DNA of 64,000 nucleotides from Sphingobacterium sp. JB170 (GTDB lineage Bacteria; Bacteroidota; Bacteroidia; Sphingobacteriales; Sphingobacteriaceae). Positions 28,897-36,901 of the stretch are shown one piece after another. The DNA is taken from NCBI RefSeq assembly GCF_900163865.1, contig NZ_FUKU01000027.1:62001-126000 (forward strand). Direction: 5' to 3'. The notes beneath the pieces were generated by a model. The model was given only the letters and a program-made list of their open reading frames with translations. It searched no databases and had not been told where the DNA came from. Within the stretch, counting starts at the first letter, position 1. Each line of letters opens with the position of its first letter. Both the position numbers and the translations under genes were made by a program.

Positions 28897-29168
28897 ATCC
28901 TGTCTTTTTTGTTACTACAAAAGTGCGCAGATGCCAAAAAACAGAAATAACCAAAACGACTATTTTTGAAGCCGAAATGAGCAGTCTTTGTAAGCAGTCA
29001 ACCAATATCGGCAGCTGAAATCCAACCGTAATACCCAAGCATAGTATTATTTTCAATCTCCAATATGTTGATTTCCGTTTCTATGTTCTGTCATTTTCCC
29101 TTGTAAAATCGGTCCATTGTACTTATCACTTTTGCTTAAATCAGTAATCTATCTTTCGGGTTGTTTCA

Positions 29169-29576
29169 CTACTTCGTTTTATTTAATTCAACAAAATAAC
29201 GATCTTCATTATTGTGACTTTTCGGAGCTATCGCTAAAATTTTAAGGATTTCTGTGTCTGTATTAGCGAGATGATGTATAACCAATGGATGAATTGTAAA
29301 TGCATCACCAGATTTTAGTGTTCGTATTGTGGTATTTTCACCACCATTAGTTTTTCCTTTAAATAAACTTGTTTCAATGGATGCTTCTCCGGAAAGAATA
29401 TAATACATTTCAATCCCCGCTTGATGATAATGTGCAGGCAATGCTTGATTTTTGCTTAATTCAATGATAAATAATGACATTGTATCATTCCCCGTTAAAT
29501 GTGCTACTTTTTGCATCATTAAGACGTCTTTTGATACCTTTCTAAGGATTTCAAATCCGTTTACAATTTCAATCAT
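29169..29576 (-). CDS. cupin-domain protein
   Basis: A 135-residue single-domain cupin. The first motif is PAHYHQAGIEMYYILSGEA, giving two histidines and a glutamate, and the second is GDAFTIHPLVIHHLAN with histidines in the later strand. These can bind a metal ion. No signal peptide. It begins 2 bp after the stop of the tautomerase gene, so the two are co-translated; they may act on the same small enolic substrate, which is inference. Confidence 0.85.
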   Translation of the reverse strand: MIEIVNGFEILRKVSKDVLMMQKVAHLTGNDTMSLFIIELSKNQALPAHYHQAGIEMYYILSGEASIETSLFKGKTNGGENTTIRTLKSGDAFTIHPLVIHHLANTDTEILKILAIAPKSHNNEDRYFVELNKTK

Positions 29577-29578
29577 TT

Positions 29579-29968
29579 TTATATGTGGTTAAAGGTCTGC
29601 ATTTCTCCATGTCCGAAAGACCAATTTTCTTTTTCATTTTCAATCAATGAAATGATGATGTCTTGTGGGTTTATTTTTGCCGAATATTCAATATTATCAG
29701 ATATACGTTTATATAACCGTTCCTTTTGCGTTATCGTTCTGCCTACAGCAGCAATAATCTGTATGAAAATTATTGCTGCTGTATGTTTTATATTCAGGTA
29801 CTCTTTGGGGAACCGGAGTTGTATAGGGGGCAGTTTTTCAATAATATGAAAATAGTCATCTTTAGGGATATTAAATTCCTGTACTAGTGCGTTATGGATA
29901 GCTTGCGAAATATAAGTCTGTGTTTCTAATTCGTAGCTTTCTGACAAGGTTATTCTTACTAGAGGCAT
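29579..29968 (-). CDS. tautomerase-family protein
   Basis: A 129-residue protein that begins MPLVRITL, placing a proline directly after the initiator as the catalytic base of the 4-oxalocrotonate tautomerase superfamily. The length of two tautomerase units and IIEKLPPIQLRFPKEYLNI in the middle fit the longer members. The product is cytosolic. It lies between a Crp-like regulator and a cupin gene in a tight three-gene group. Confidence 0.8.
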   Translation of the reverse strand: MPLVRITLSESYELETQTYISQAIHNALVQEFNIPKDDYFHIIEKLPPIQLRFPKEYLNIKHTAAIIFIQIIAAVGRTITQKERLYKRISDNIEYSAKINPQDIIISLIENEKENWSFGHGEMQTFNHI

Positions 29969-30011
29969 TGTAGATTATTTGATGTTACAATGCAAAATTC
30001 CGCAAGATAAA

Positions 30012-30557
30012 TCACTTTATACCTTGACGTATGTCAAGACTTTTTAGTCTCGATAAGGTTTCTGGACGAATTTTAAGATAGGAAGCAATTAAATGCTGAG
30101 GAAAATCTTGCTCGATATTTTTTCGATAAGAAATTAGTTCTGAATACCGTTCTTTAGCTTTGAGCTTGACCAAAGAAGTTTCTTTAAAACATTTGTTGAT
30201 AAACAATTGATCCGAAATGTCCTTAAACAGAACGGCCCACTCCTGTTGGTTCATGAACGCACTATACATTTCCTTATCAAGCGTATAGACGATTGCATCT
30301 GAATAGGCTTTTATATATGCAGGTGATAGAATATCTCCAAGAAAACTCCGATAGGATGTAATGACACTGTTTTGAGTATATAGCTCATTGACAATGAAAT
30401 TTAGGTTTGCATCTTCAAAATATGAATAGAACGTACCGCTTTCAACTATACCAATGTATTTGCATACTTCATTTTCTTCCACAAAGAAATCTCCTTTTTT
30501 AAAGGATAACTTCTTCCCTACACTTTTAATCATGTCAATATTTCTATTTGAAAGCAT
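30012..30557 (-). CDS. Crp/Fnr-family transcriptional regulator
   Basis: A 181-residue protein with an N-terminal cyclic-nucleotide-binding-like beta-barrel (FKKGDFFVEENEVCKYIG, then IVESGTFYSYFED). The C-terminal domain has the helix-turn-helix LIASYLKIRPETLSRLKSLD. No iron-sulfur cysteines of the Fnr type are seen. It is probably the local regulator of the tautomerase-cupin genes 44 bp downstream. Confidence 0.88.
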   Translation of the reverse strand: MLSNRNIDMIKSVGKKLSFKKGDFFVEENEVCKYIGIVESGTFYSYFEDANLNFIVNELYTQNSVITSYRSFLGDILSPAYIKAYSDAIVYTLDKEMYSAFMNQQEWAVLFKDISDQLFINKCFKETSLVKLKAKERYSELISYRKNIEQDFPQHLIASYLKIRPETLSRLKSLDIRQGIK

Positions 30558-30642
30558 TTTTCATCCTATATTTAGAGATTTACGTTTTTAGTTTTCAATA
30601 GAAAAGATATTTAAATAATGCGAAATCTTATAATTAACCGTT

Positions 30643-30650
30643 CAAAGGTA
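30643..30650 (-). promoter_or_regulatory. -7 promoter box of the Crp-tautomerase-cupin group
   Basis: The minus strand reads TACCTTTG, an exact TAnnTTTG match, about 85 bp before the start codon at 30557. Confidence 0.45.
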
Positions 30651-30887
30651 CGATTTAGCAATAAATTACTTTTTATATAAAAGTATCAAAATGGACAAAA
30701 TATATTTATAACTATCTAAAAAATCACAGGGATACTATTTTCATTGAATACGATATAATTCCACGACAAGTATGGGCTGAAAGAGGACGTAAAGGGTTTC
30801 CGTTATACTATTCAGTTAAAGGTCGGATCTCTTTATTTGGACGTTCAATAAGCTAAATATTAATCTGATCCAATTTTTGTCATGTAC
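30651..30887. other. intergenic region with a possible transposase scrap
   Basis: On the plus strand, about 30745-30855, a frame reads EYDIIPRQVWAERGRK then GFPLYYSVKGRISLFG and stops. It resembles the catalytic-core region of some transposases, but no start or flanking domain is present and the family is uncertain. Confidence 0.3.
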
Positions 30888-31164
30888 TTAGGAAGGGTAT
30901 ATATTCTTAACACACTTTCTACTGGAATAGATATTACTTAGGTAGCCATAGATAACTATTTTTAATAGCAATGCGGGATGATAGCTGGAGGCTCCTTTGC
31001 TGTAATAAGCATTTAATAAAGAACCCGTCCACATTGATGGAGTCAACCACTTGATTGACAACACGGGCAGGGTGGTTTTCCGGAATCAACTTCTCCAGTG
31101 TCGGAGGAAGCGTTATAAGTTGATTCTGATAATGTGCCTTAAAAGTGGGGCTTTTATTACCCAG
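30888..31164 (-). pseudogene. N-terminal remnant of an IS1182-type transposase
   Basis: The minus strand encodes FKAHYQNQLITLPPTLEKLI, then PENHPARVVNQVVDSINVDG, the conserved start of IS1182-family transposases. After a one-base insertion in the GGG near 31026-31030 the frame continues LLNAYYSKGASSYHPALLLK and IVIYGYLSNIYSSRK. It then breaks off at a stop at 30888. The expected start codon is CTG here (31162-31164). Perhaps 80 of about 500 residues survive, and no terminal repeats were identified. Confidence 0.75.
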
Positions 31165-31236
31165 TCATCTGATTTTTACGCTATAAACATGTGAAAATGA
31201 GGAGATTAACGTGTGTTTTCCGAAAGAAATATATAC

Positions 31237-31273
31237 AAAAAAAGAACTGTATCAATGATTTATGACACAGCTC
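31237..31273 (-). terminator. intrinsic terminator of rpsU
   Basis: GAACTGTATCA (31244-31254) pairs with TGACACAGCTC (31263-31273) using two G-U pairs in RNA. On the minus strand it is followed by seven T residues. It lies 26 bp past the rpsU stop. Confidence 0.75.
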
Positions 31274-31298
31274 CTTTTTATATTGTGTTAAAACAAAG

Positions 31299-31490
31299 TT
31301 AAACCGTTTCCTGGTTTAAGCCTTGTTTGTAGACTGCTTTCTTAACTTGGATACGACGAGTTACAGACCTTTTCTCGTATGCTTGGCGTGAACGTAGTTC
31401 GCGCAAAACCCCTGTTTTTTCGAATTTCTTTTTGAAACGTTTCAACGCTCTGTCTAAAGATTCTCCTTCTTTGATGTTTACGATAATCAT
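31299..31490 (-). CDS. rpsU: 30S ribosomal protein S21
   Basis: A 63-residue highly basic protein starting MIIVNIKEGESLDRALKRFK with the S21 signature FKKKFEKTGVLRELRSRQAYEK. S21 sits on the 30S platform near the 3' end of 16S rRNA and aids start-site pairing. Upstream there is AAAGGAGG, a strong Shine-Dalgarno match that most genes in this window lack, and an exact -7 box at 31534-31541. It is a single-gene unit with its own terminator. Confidence 0.97.
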   Translation of the reverse strand: MIIVNIKEGESLDRALKRFKKKFEKTGVLRELRSRQAYEKRSVTRRIQVKKAVYKQGLNQETV

Positions 31491-31533
31491 GTGCTTAGTA
31501 TACCTCCTTTCGTGCCTTTTTTAATTTGTGATG

Positions 31534-31541
31534 CAAAGATA
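31534..31541 (-). promoter_or_regulatory. -7 promoter box of rpsU
   Basis: The minus strand reads TATCTTTG, an exact TAnnTTTG match, 44 bp before the rpsU start codon. Confidence 0.6.
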
Positions 31542-31580
31542 CGTTAAATGATATCGCCATCAAAGAAATATAGATATTAT

Positions 31581-32210
31581 TTAAAGCGAGAACTTCTCGA
31601 TTAGTAGCTCTAAAGGTTCTTCTGTCGTGCACAGTGCGGTTTGAAACCCTAGCTCCATTGCTTTATCTAAATGTTGCGGGCTATCGTCGATAAATAACGT
31701 CTGCTCAGGAACGATATTATTTTCATCGATCAGTAGCTGGAAGATCGCTTTGTCCGGCTTCCTGAGCCCCACCTTGTGCGAATAATAGGTTTTCTCAAAA
31801 AAATGTTCGTTGCTCTCAACGCCATATACCTCGCGAATATGCCCCATGCAATAAGAATAATGTATCACGTTATTATTGCTCAACAGAAATGTTCGATATT
31901 TATCATGTAGATATTCCAACATGCCATGTCTACCCGGAGGCACCCCTACTAATAATGAGTTCCACGCCTCATCAATCGCCGCGTCCGTTAAGGACGAATC
32001 GCCCACGATGTGACGAATTCGAGCGCGAAACTCAGAAGCAGTAATTTCTCCCCTATCAAACTCATCAAACAATGGGTTTTGGGTCCGGTGCCCAAAAAAA
32101 TCATCTATGTTTTTGATCCCCAATCTTCTAAAAGATTCCTGGACTCGATCAAAGTCTATCATAAAGATGACATTGCCATAATCAAGAATAATATTTTTAA
32201 TTTTTTGCAT
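31581..32210 (-). CDS. HAD-superfamily phosphatase
   Basis: A 209-residue HAD hydrolase of subfamily IA. Motif I is degenerate: IILDYGNVIFMIDFD has D-Y-G-N instead of DxDGT, as in the YihX/epoxide-hydrolase-like group. Motif II is FLLSNNN, the lysine motif is GLRKPDKAIF, and the terminal acidic motif is TLFIDDSPQHLDKA. It would dephosphorylate a sugar phosphate or similar cytosolic metabolite. It is divergent from the tRNA gene. Confidence 0.9.
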   Translation of the reverse strand: MQKIKNIILDYGNVIFMIDFDRVQESFRRLGIKNIDDFFGHRTQNPLFDEFDRGEITASEFRARIRHIVGDSSLTDAAIDEAWNSLLVGVPPGRHGMLEYLHDKYRTFLLSNNNVIHYSYCMGHIREVYGVESNEHFFEKTYYSHKVGLRKPDKAIFQLLIDENNIVPEQTLFIDDSPQHLDKAMELGFQTALCTTEEPLELLIEKFSL

Positions 32211-32296
32211 CGAAAATTTTGTTTTCTCACTACAAATATCGATAATTGCATCGTCAAAAGCGAGTCGATGATCAACTTTTGACGAAAGATCAAAGC

Positions 32297-32370
32297 GCGC
32301 CTATAGCTCAGTTGGTTAGAGTAGAAGACTCATAATCTTTTGGTCCCTGGTTCGAGCCCAGGTGGGCGCA
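32297..32370 (+). tRNA. tRNA-Met (anticodon CAU), integration target
   Basis: A full 74-nt cloverleaf: acceptor GCGCCTA pairs with TGGGCGC plus discriminator A. The anticodon stem GAAGA/TCTTT flanks loop CTCATAA with anticodon CAT at 32331-32333, and the T stem is CCTGG/CCAGG around TTCGAGC. CCA is not encoded. The fully paired acceptor argues against initiator tRNA, so it is elongator Met, or possibly a lysidine-modified Ile2. Bases 32325-32370 belong to the repeat shared with 62856-62902, so the 3' part was supplied by, or regenerated on, island insertion. Confidence 0.95.
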
Positions 32371-32371
32371 C
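32325..32371 (+). repeat. attL: left 47 bp direct repeat of the island
   Basis: Identical over 47 bp to 62856-62902. It runs from the anticodon stem to one base past the tRNA 3' end, the classical crossover segment of a tRNA-targeting tyrosine recombinase. Flanking bases differ on both sides (G versus A before, T versus A after). Confidence 0.93.
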
Positions 32372-32377
32372 TCATCG

Positions 32378-32413
32378 AAAAGTCGTTTTTCTGTACAGGA
32401 AAACGACTTTTTT
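32378..32413 (+). terminator. intrinsic terminator behind tRNA-Met, on the island side
   Basis: AAAAGTCGTTTT (32378-32389) pairs perfectly over 12 bp with AAAACGACTTTT (32400-32411), followed by more T. It lies just inside the island, so the element restores a terminator to the tRNA it occupies and insulates its integrase. Confidence 0.85.
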
Positions 32414-32509
32414 CGTTTCTTAGGGCACTTTAGGAGCATGTGCCCTACGCTGGGTCGGATACCCCGATACGGTGTGATTTACATAGTTTTTTGTTGAACT
32501 TCACGTAAA

Positions 32510-32541
32510 ACCGTTACAAATACGTTACGGAAAATTTTGCG
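32510..32541 (+). repeat. candidate integrase arm-type site, left end
   Basis: Contains CCGTTACAAATACGTTACGG, with CGTTAC repeated at an 11 bp period. A version differing by a few bases and a small insertion (CCGTTACAAATGTGTTACGG core) occurs in the same orientation at 62744-62779, close to attR. Paired repeats at both ends of a recombinase element are typical of arm sites. It lies 19-50 bp upstream of the integrase start, so binding could also repress the gene. Confidence 0.65.
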
Positions 32542-32559
32542 TGGCAATTCGAAAGAATT

Positions 32560-33861
32560 ATGGCAACCGTTAGCGCCAAGGTGTTCGAACACCACAAGAA
32601 AACCGATGGAACGTACAATGTCAAAATCTGTATCCATCACAAAGATCAAAGAAGGTATCTTGACACGAATCATTTCGTCGTCAAGAAACAATTGACCAAG
32701 GATTTTAAAATCAAAGATCCTTTCATCGCGGACAAGGTCGAGCAACAATTGCGGGACTATCGCAAAGAAATTAGCGAATTGGATGATAAACTTGATTTCT
32801 TTACAGCCGAATCGTTAAGAGATTATCTGCGCGACAAAAATGAGGATATTGATTTTATTAAGTTTTGCAATTCACATATCGAACGGCTAAAGAAGGAAAG
32901 TAGAGCCGGAACAGCAGCTACGCATCGAGTAGTCCGAAACAGTCTTGTAGATTATTTAAAAAGGGATTCAGTGTCTATCAATGAAATCCATTCAAATATG
33001 CTTGTGGCGTATGAACGTTACCTAAGATCGGAAAGAACGATGACACGTTATAATCAAGATAGTAAACCTGTTGTTACCACGGAGAAAGGTTTGTCTAATA
33101 GTGGGCTACACAACCACATGCGTGATTTACGGACATTATTCAATGCCGCACGAGAACTTTATAATAATGAAGATCTCGGAATATATCGTATCAAGCACTA
33201 TCCATTCAAGAAATACAAGGTTGGTTCTCCACCCCTAACCAAGAAAAGAAATAATACGCTTGAACAGGTGTTGACTATACGAGATTGTGTCACCAAGCCC
33301 GGAAGCCGTGCTGAATTGGCCAAGGAACTTTACATGCTTTCATTCTACCTCTGCGGAATGAATGCCGTAGACCTATACCAAATAACAGAGCGTGACATTA
33401 GAAATGGTCGCGTCGATTATAATCGTTCTAAAACAGAGGCCAAACGCAAGGACAACGCATTTATCAGCATTAAGATTGTTGATGAGGCAAAGCCTCTATT
33501 GGAAAAATATATAGGTAAATTCTCTCTTCGCTATTCCAGTTGCGATTGCCTCAATTGGGCATTGTGTAAAGGCATGGAGCAATTGCGCAAGTTGACCGGA
33601 ATACCCGAACTCACTTTGTATTGGGCCAGACATACATTTGCCAGCACAGCGAGGAATGATTGCCGTATGAGTAAGGATGACGTGGCCCTTGCACTCAATC
33701 ACGTCGACGAGGGCAATCGCACGACGGATATTTATATTGCTAAAGACTGGAAAATCGTGGATGACGTACAGCGCAAGGTTGTTGCACAGCTTAAAAAGAC
33801 CGAGGGTTGGATATTGACTCGACAACAAAAGAAAAATAAAACTGATAAAGTAGCTGCTTAA
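32560..33861 (+). CDS. tyrosine recombinase (integrase) of the island
   Basis: A 433-residue Bacteroidota-type integrase. It has an N-terminal arm-binding domain (about 1-90), a SAM-like core-binding domain (about 100-210) and a C-terminal catalytic domain. Catalytic elements visible are the beta-hairpin lysine region YNRSKTEAKRKDN, box II TLYWARHTFASTARN, the histidine in ALNHVDEGN and the nucleophile tyrosine in TTDIYIAKDW. The usual first arginine is absent, the segment reading SFYLCGMNAVDLY. IntDOT of CTnDOT also lacks Arg I, so this need not mean inactivity. Adjacent to tRNA-Met, it is the presumed enzyme for island integration and excision. Confidence 0.93.
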   Translation: MATVSAKVFEHHKKTDGTYNVKICIHHKDQRRYLDTNHFVVKKQLTKDFKIKDPFIADKVEQQLRDYRKEISELDDKLDFFTAESLRDYLRDKNEDIDFIKFCNSHIERLKKESRAGTAATHRVVRNSLVDYLKRDSVSINEIHSNMLVAYERYLRSERTMTRYNQDSKPVVTTEKGLSNSGLHNHMRDLRTLFNAARELYNNEDLGIYRIKHYPFKKYKVGSPPLTKKRNNTLEQVLTIRDCVTKPGSRAELAKELYMLSFYLCGMNAVDLYQITERDIRNGRVDYNRSKTEAKRKDNAFISIKIVDEAKPLLEKYIGKFSLRYSSCDCLNWALCKGMEQLRKLTGIPELTLYWARHTFASTARNDCRMSKDDVALALNHVDEGNRTTDIYIAKDWKIVDDVQRKVVAQLKKTEGWILTRQQKKNKTDKVAA

Positions 33862-33869
33862 AAAGCAAT

Positions 33870-33904
33870 CGAATTACATGAGGTGAATTTCCTCATGTAA
33901 TTCG
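33870..33904 (+). terminator. strong stem-loop after the integrase gene
   Basis: A perfect 14 bp inverted repeat (CGAATTACATGAGG with CCTCATGTAATTCG) and a 7 nt loop begin 9 bp after the integrase stop. It lacks a T-run but is well placed to end integrase transcription or protect the 3' end. Confidence 0.6.
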
Positions 33905-33938
33905 TCATAAATATTTATAAGATGTAAATTTGATAGAT

Positions 33939-34097
33939 ATGAGAACAGTAATTTGGTTTTTTATTACTTGCATCATTGCGACGTTCGGATTTTTTGCTGC
34001 TTTGAGTATGGAGAATCCCTGGCCGGGATTTGCAGTTGCTTTTGGTGTTTGGCTGATTTTTATATATAAGACAACGAAGCCGAGGCAGAAAAATTAG
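33939..34097 (+). CDS. small membrane protein (52 aa)
   Basis: A 52-codon frame starting MRTVIWFFITCIIATFGFFA with a second hydrophobic segment (FAVAFGVWLIFIYK) and a basic tail KTTKPRQKN. It is a two-helix miniprotein with codon use like its neighbours. The function is not recognised. It lies between the integrase stem-loop and the metal-resistance genes. Confidence 0.5.
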   Translation: MRTVIWFFITCIIATFGFFAALSMENPWPGFAVAFGVWLIFIYKTTKPRQKN

Positions 34098-34318
34098 TGA
34101 TTACTACTCTCCCCGTTCAGCTATCTTTTGTCTTAACGCTCTTTAGAAAGCGTCCCAGGGAGGCTTTCACTTGATTCGCACCATAATAAGGAGTGACTTG
34201 CATTTACCGTATCTAAAGATTTAAGGAATTACAACACAACATAATGGAATAGTCAACTTTCAAAATAACTCCCACTTAAAAGCTCTGTTGAAATGAAGTA
34301 AACAAAACCATTTTTCAG

Positions 34319-34326
34319 TATCTTTG
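34319..34326 (+). promoter_or_regulatory. -7 promoter box of the first metal-island operon
   Basis: Exact TAnnTTTG match (TATCTTTG) only 5 bp before the ATG at 34332. Transcription would start at or next to the start codon, suggesting a leaderless message. Confidence 0.5.
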
Positions 34327-34331
34327 CGGTA

Positions 34332-34643
34332 ATGAAACATCTGTCATTCATATTTGCATTAATGGTTCTGGCCTTATCGACGATACCAAGCTTTATGGAA
34401 GATAAATGTTTTGACCAAACCCATAATACGACCGTCGACCAAGAACAGAATGATGACGATTGCAGCACGGAATGTTGCTCGCCTTTTTTCTCATGCACTA
34501 CCTGTATCGGATTCGTTTTAACCTCGTTTCATTTTGCAATTGCACTTTCTTCCAAGCAACCTGAAAAGAAATTAGGTAAAACAACAGCTAATCCAATTTC
34601 CAATTTCCCCTCTTCCGTTTGGCATCCTCCCAAACTTGCTTAA
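34332..34643 (+). CDS. secreted Cys-rich small protein (DUF6660-like)
   Basis: A 103-residue protein with signal peptide MKHLSFIFALMVLALSTIPS, then an acidic Cys-rich stretch (DDDCSTECCSPFFSCTTC) followed by a hydrophobic patch and the tail SVWHPPKLA. A second protein in the island (43684-44064) has a similar Cys-rich body and nearly the same tail (SIWQPPKIA). The cysteines could bind soft metals in the periplasm. DUF6660-type proteins recur next to TonB receptors of metal loci, exactly as here. The biochemical role is unknown. Confidence 0.75.
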   Translation: MKHLSFIFALMVLALSTIPSFMEDKCFDQTHNTTVDQEQNDDDCSTECCSPFFSCTTCIGFVLTSFHFAIALSSKQPEKKLGKTTANPISNFPSSVWHPPKLA

Positions 34644-34726
34644 CTCAATACGCTGTGCTACAGCACAAAAATTGTTGTTAGCAGTTTTCATATTTATCAT
34701 TTATTTATTATTAAGAGCCATCTTCA

Positions 34727-36898
34727 ATGAAGAGAATATTATTGGTGCCATTTTTTACGGTACTCTACCTTTGTGTATATGCACAAAACACATTAAATGC
34801 TGTCGTCAATAACAGGGAGACAAAGAAGCCTTTAGTCGGCGTAACCGTATCTATAAAAGGTACTCCAATCGGGGCGACCACCAATGAAAACGGTCAGATT
34901 CAATTGACAAACATTCCGGATGGACGGCAGGAAATCTTGTTTAGTTATGTCGGCTTTGAAGAACATATCGAAATTTTTGAGTTTCCAATAACGAACACCA
35001 ACATTATTGAAATTCTACTCATAGAAAATTCGGAGGAGCTGGAGGAAATTGTTATCTCTTCCACGAGAAGCACGAGAAGCATTCAAAATATCCCTACCCG
35101 AATTGAATTTATTGGAAGTGAGGAATTAGGCGAAAAAGGCAATATGAAACCGGGAGATATCCGGATGCTTTTGGCGGAGAGCACAGGAATTCACGTACAG
35201 ACGACGTCGCCAACAAGTGCCAATGCCAGTATCCGTATTCAGGGACTTGATGGAAGATATACGCAAATTTTGAAAGACGGCTTCCCTATTTATTCCGGTG
35301 CTTCAAGCGGATTAGGATTGTTGCAAATTCCACCACTTGACCTCAAACAAGTGGAAGTCATCAAAGGTTCTACATCTACGCTATATGGAGGCGGAGCAAT
35401 AGCGGGATTAGTCAATTTGATTTCCAAAACGCCGACCTATGAGAGAGATTTGCGTTTTCACCTCAACGGAACATCCGGCAGAGGTCTGGATATAAACGGC
35501 TTTTACGGGCAAAGGTTTGATAAAATTGGGACTACCATATTTGCCTCCCATAACCGTAATGCAGCGTATGACCCCGCCAAAAATGGATTATCTGCTATTC
35601 CTCAATTCGAACGATATGTGCTGAACCCGAAGCTCTTCGTTTATTTTAATGAAAAGACGAAACTAAACTTCGGCGTCAATGCAACGATTGAGAACCGTAT
35701 AGGGGGTGATATGCTTTACATCAAAGGAAACGGAGATAATACACACCAATATTTCGAGGAAAATAAAACACAACGCTATTCCATACAATTCGCATTTGAC
35801 CATATCATTAATGAAAACAATTTTATCCAAGTCAAAAACAGCGTAAGCTATTTCAATCGAAACACAACCATTCCAAACTATCAGTTTGAGGGAACACAAA
35901 CGGCATCGTTTACTGAAGCCAGTTACACGAACAGTACAGAAAATATAGAATGGGTAGCAGGTATTAACCTGTGGACGGATAATTTCAAGGAAAAGGAACT
36001 AACCGCATTTCCGCTTAGGAATTATAATCAGACCACGTTTGGTGCTTTTGTACAAAACACATGGAAAACCACGGATTGGCTGCAATTAGAAACGGGTTTC
36101 CGTACAGATTACGTCATGGACTATGGAGCAGTTTTTTTGCCAAGAGTTTCAGCTTTATTCCACGTTGTCGAGGGTTTGACCTCACGGGTTGGGGGTGGGT
36201 TTGGGTACAAAACACCCACCATTTTCACGGAAGAAAGCGAACGTATACAATATCGAAACGTTATGCCTATTGATGAGGGAACCAATACCTTGGAAAAAAG
36301 TTATGGAGCAAATGCGGACATCAATTACAATACTAACATCGGCGAGAATTGGTCCTTCAGTATAAACCATTTGTTCTTTTATACATATTTGGATAATCCG
36401 TTGTTACTTGAAAGCCCGTCTACTGACTTCTTTCAGTTCATTAATTCACCGGGCTACATACACACCAAGGGAACGGAAACGAATATTAAAGTCGGCTATG
36501 ATGACCTGAAATTGTTTTTAGGTTACACTTATACAAATGCCCGATTGCACCAAAATGGAACAACTGTAGAAAGCCCTTTAACGCCAAAACACCGTATTAA
36601 TTCCATCCTAATGTATGAGGTAGAAGACAAATGGAAAGTTGGTCTGGAAGCCTATTATTTCAGTCCTCAAAAACTGAACAATGGAACTACTGGTAAAGAT
36701 TACCTTATTACCGGGTTTATGGCTGAGAAGATTTGGGAAACGTTTTCTCTATACATCAACTTTGAGAACTTCCTTGACGTCCGGCAGACACGTTTTGACA
36801 CCATTTATACAGGGACGATTACCAATCCCGTTTTTAAAGATATCTATGCCCCATTAGATGGGTTTGTAATTAACGGTGGAATAAAATTTAGCCTTTAA
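34727..36898 (+). CDS. TonB-dependent outer-membrane receptor
   Basis: A 723-residue receptor with signal peptide, an N-terminal carboxypeptidase-regulatory-like domain (NNRETKKPLVGVTVSIKGT, about residues 25-110), a plug domain (GDIRMLLAESTGIHVQ, then IRIQGLDGRYTQILKDGFP) and a C-terminal beta-barrel ending in INGGIKFSL. It would import a metal chelate or scavenge copper across the outer membrane using TonB energy. It lies 84 bp after the Cys-rich gene and only 3 bp before the transporter gene, so the three are one operon. Confidence 0.92.
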   Translation: MKRILLVPFFTVLYLCVYAQNTLNAVVNNRETKKPLVGVTVSIKGTPIGATTNENGQIQLTNIPDGRQEILFSYVGFEEHIEIFEFPITNTNIIEILLIENSEELEEIVISSTRSTRSIQNIPTRIEFIGSEELGEKGNMKPGDIRMLLAESTGIHVQTTSPTSANASIRIQGLDGRYTQILKDGFPIYSGASSGLGLLQIPPLDLKQVEVIKGSTSTLYGGGAIAGLVNLISKTPTYERDLRFHLNGTSGRGLDINGFYGQRFDKIGTTIFASHNRNAAYDPAKNGLSAIPQFERYVLNPKLFVYFNEKTKLNFGVNATIENRIGGDMLYIKGNGDNTHQYFEENKTQRYSIQFAFDHIINENNFIQVKNSVSYFNRNTTIPNYQFEGTQTASFTEASYTNSTENIEWVAGINLWTDNFKEKELTAFPLRNYNQTTFGAFVQNTWKTTDWLQLETGFRTDYVMDYGAVFLPRVSALFHVVEGLTSRVGGGFGYKTPTIFTEESERIQYRNVMPIDEGTNTLEKSYGANADINYNTNIGENWSFSINHLFFYTYLDNPLLLESPSTDFFQFINSPGYIHTKGTETNIKVGYDDLKLFLGYTYTNARLHQNGTTVESPLTPKHRINSILMYEVEDKWKVGLEAYYFSPQKLNNGTTGKDYLITGFMAEKIWETFSLYINFENFLDVRQTRFDTIYTGTITNPVFKDIYAPLDGFVINGGIKFSL

Positions 36899-36901
36899 AA
36901 G

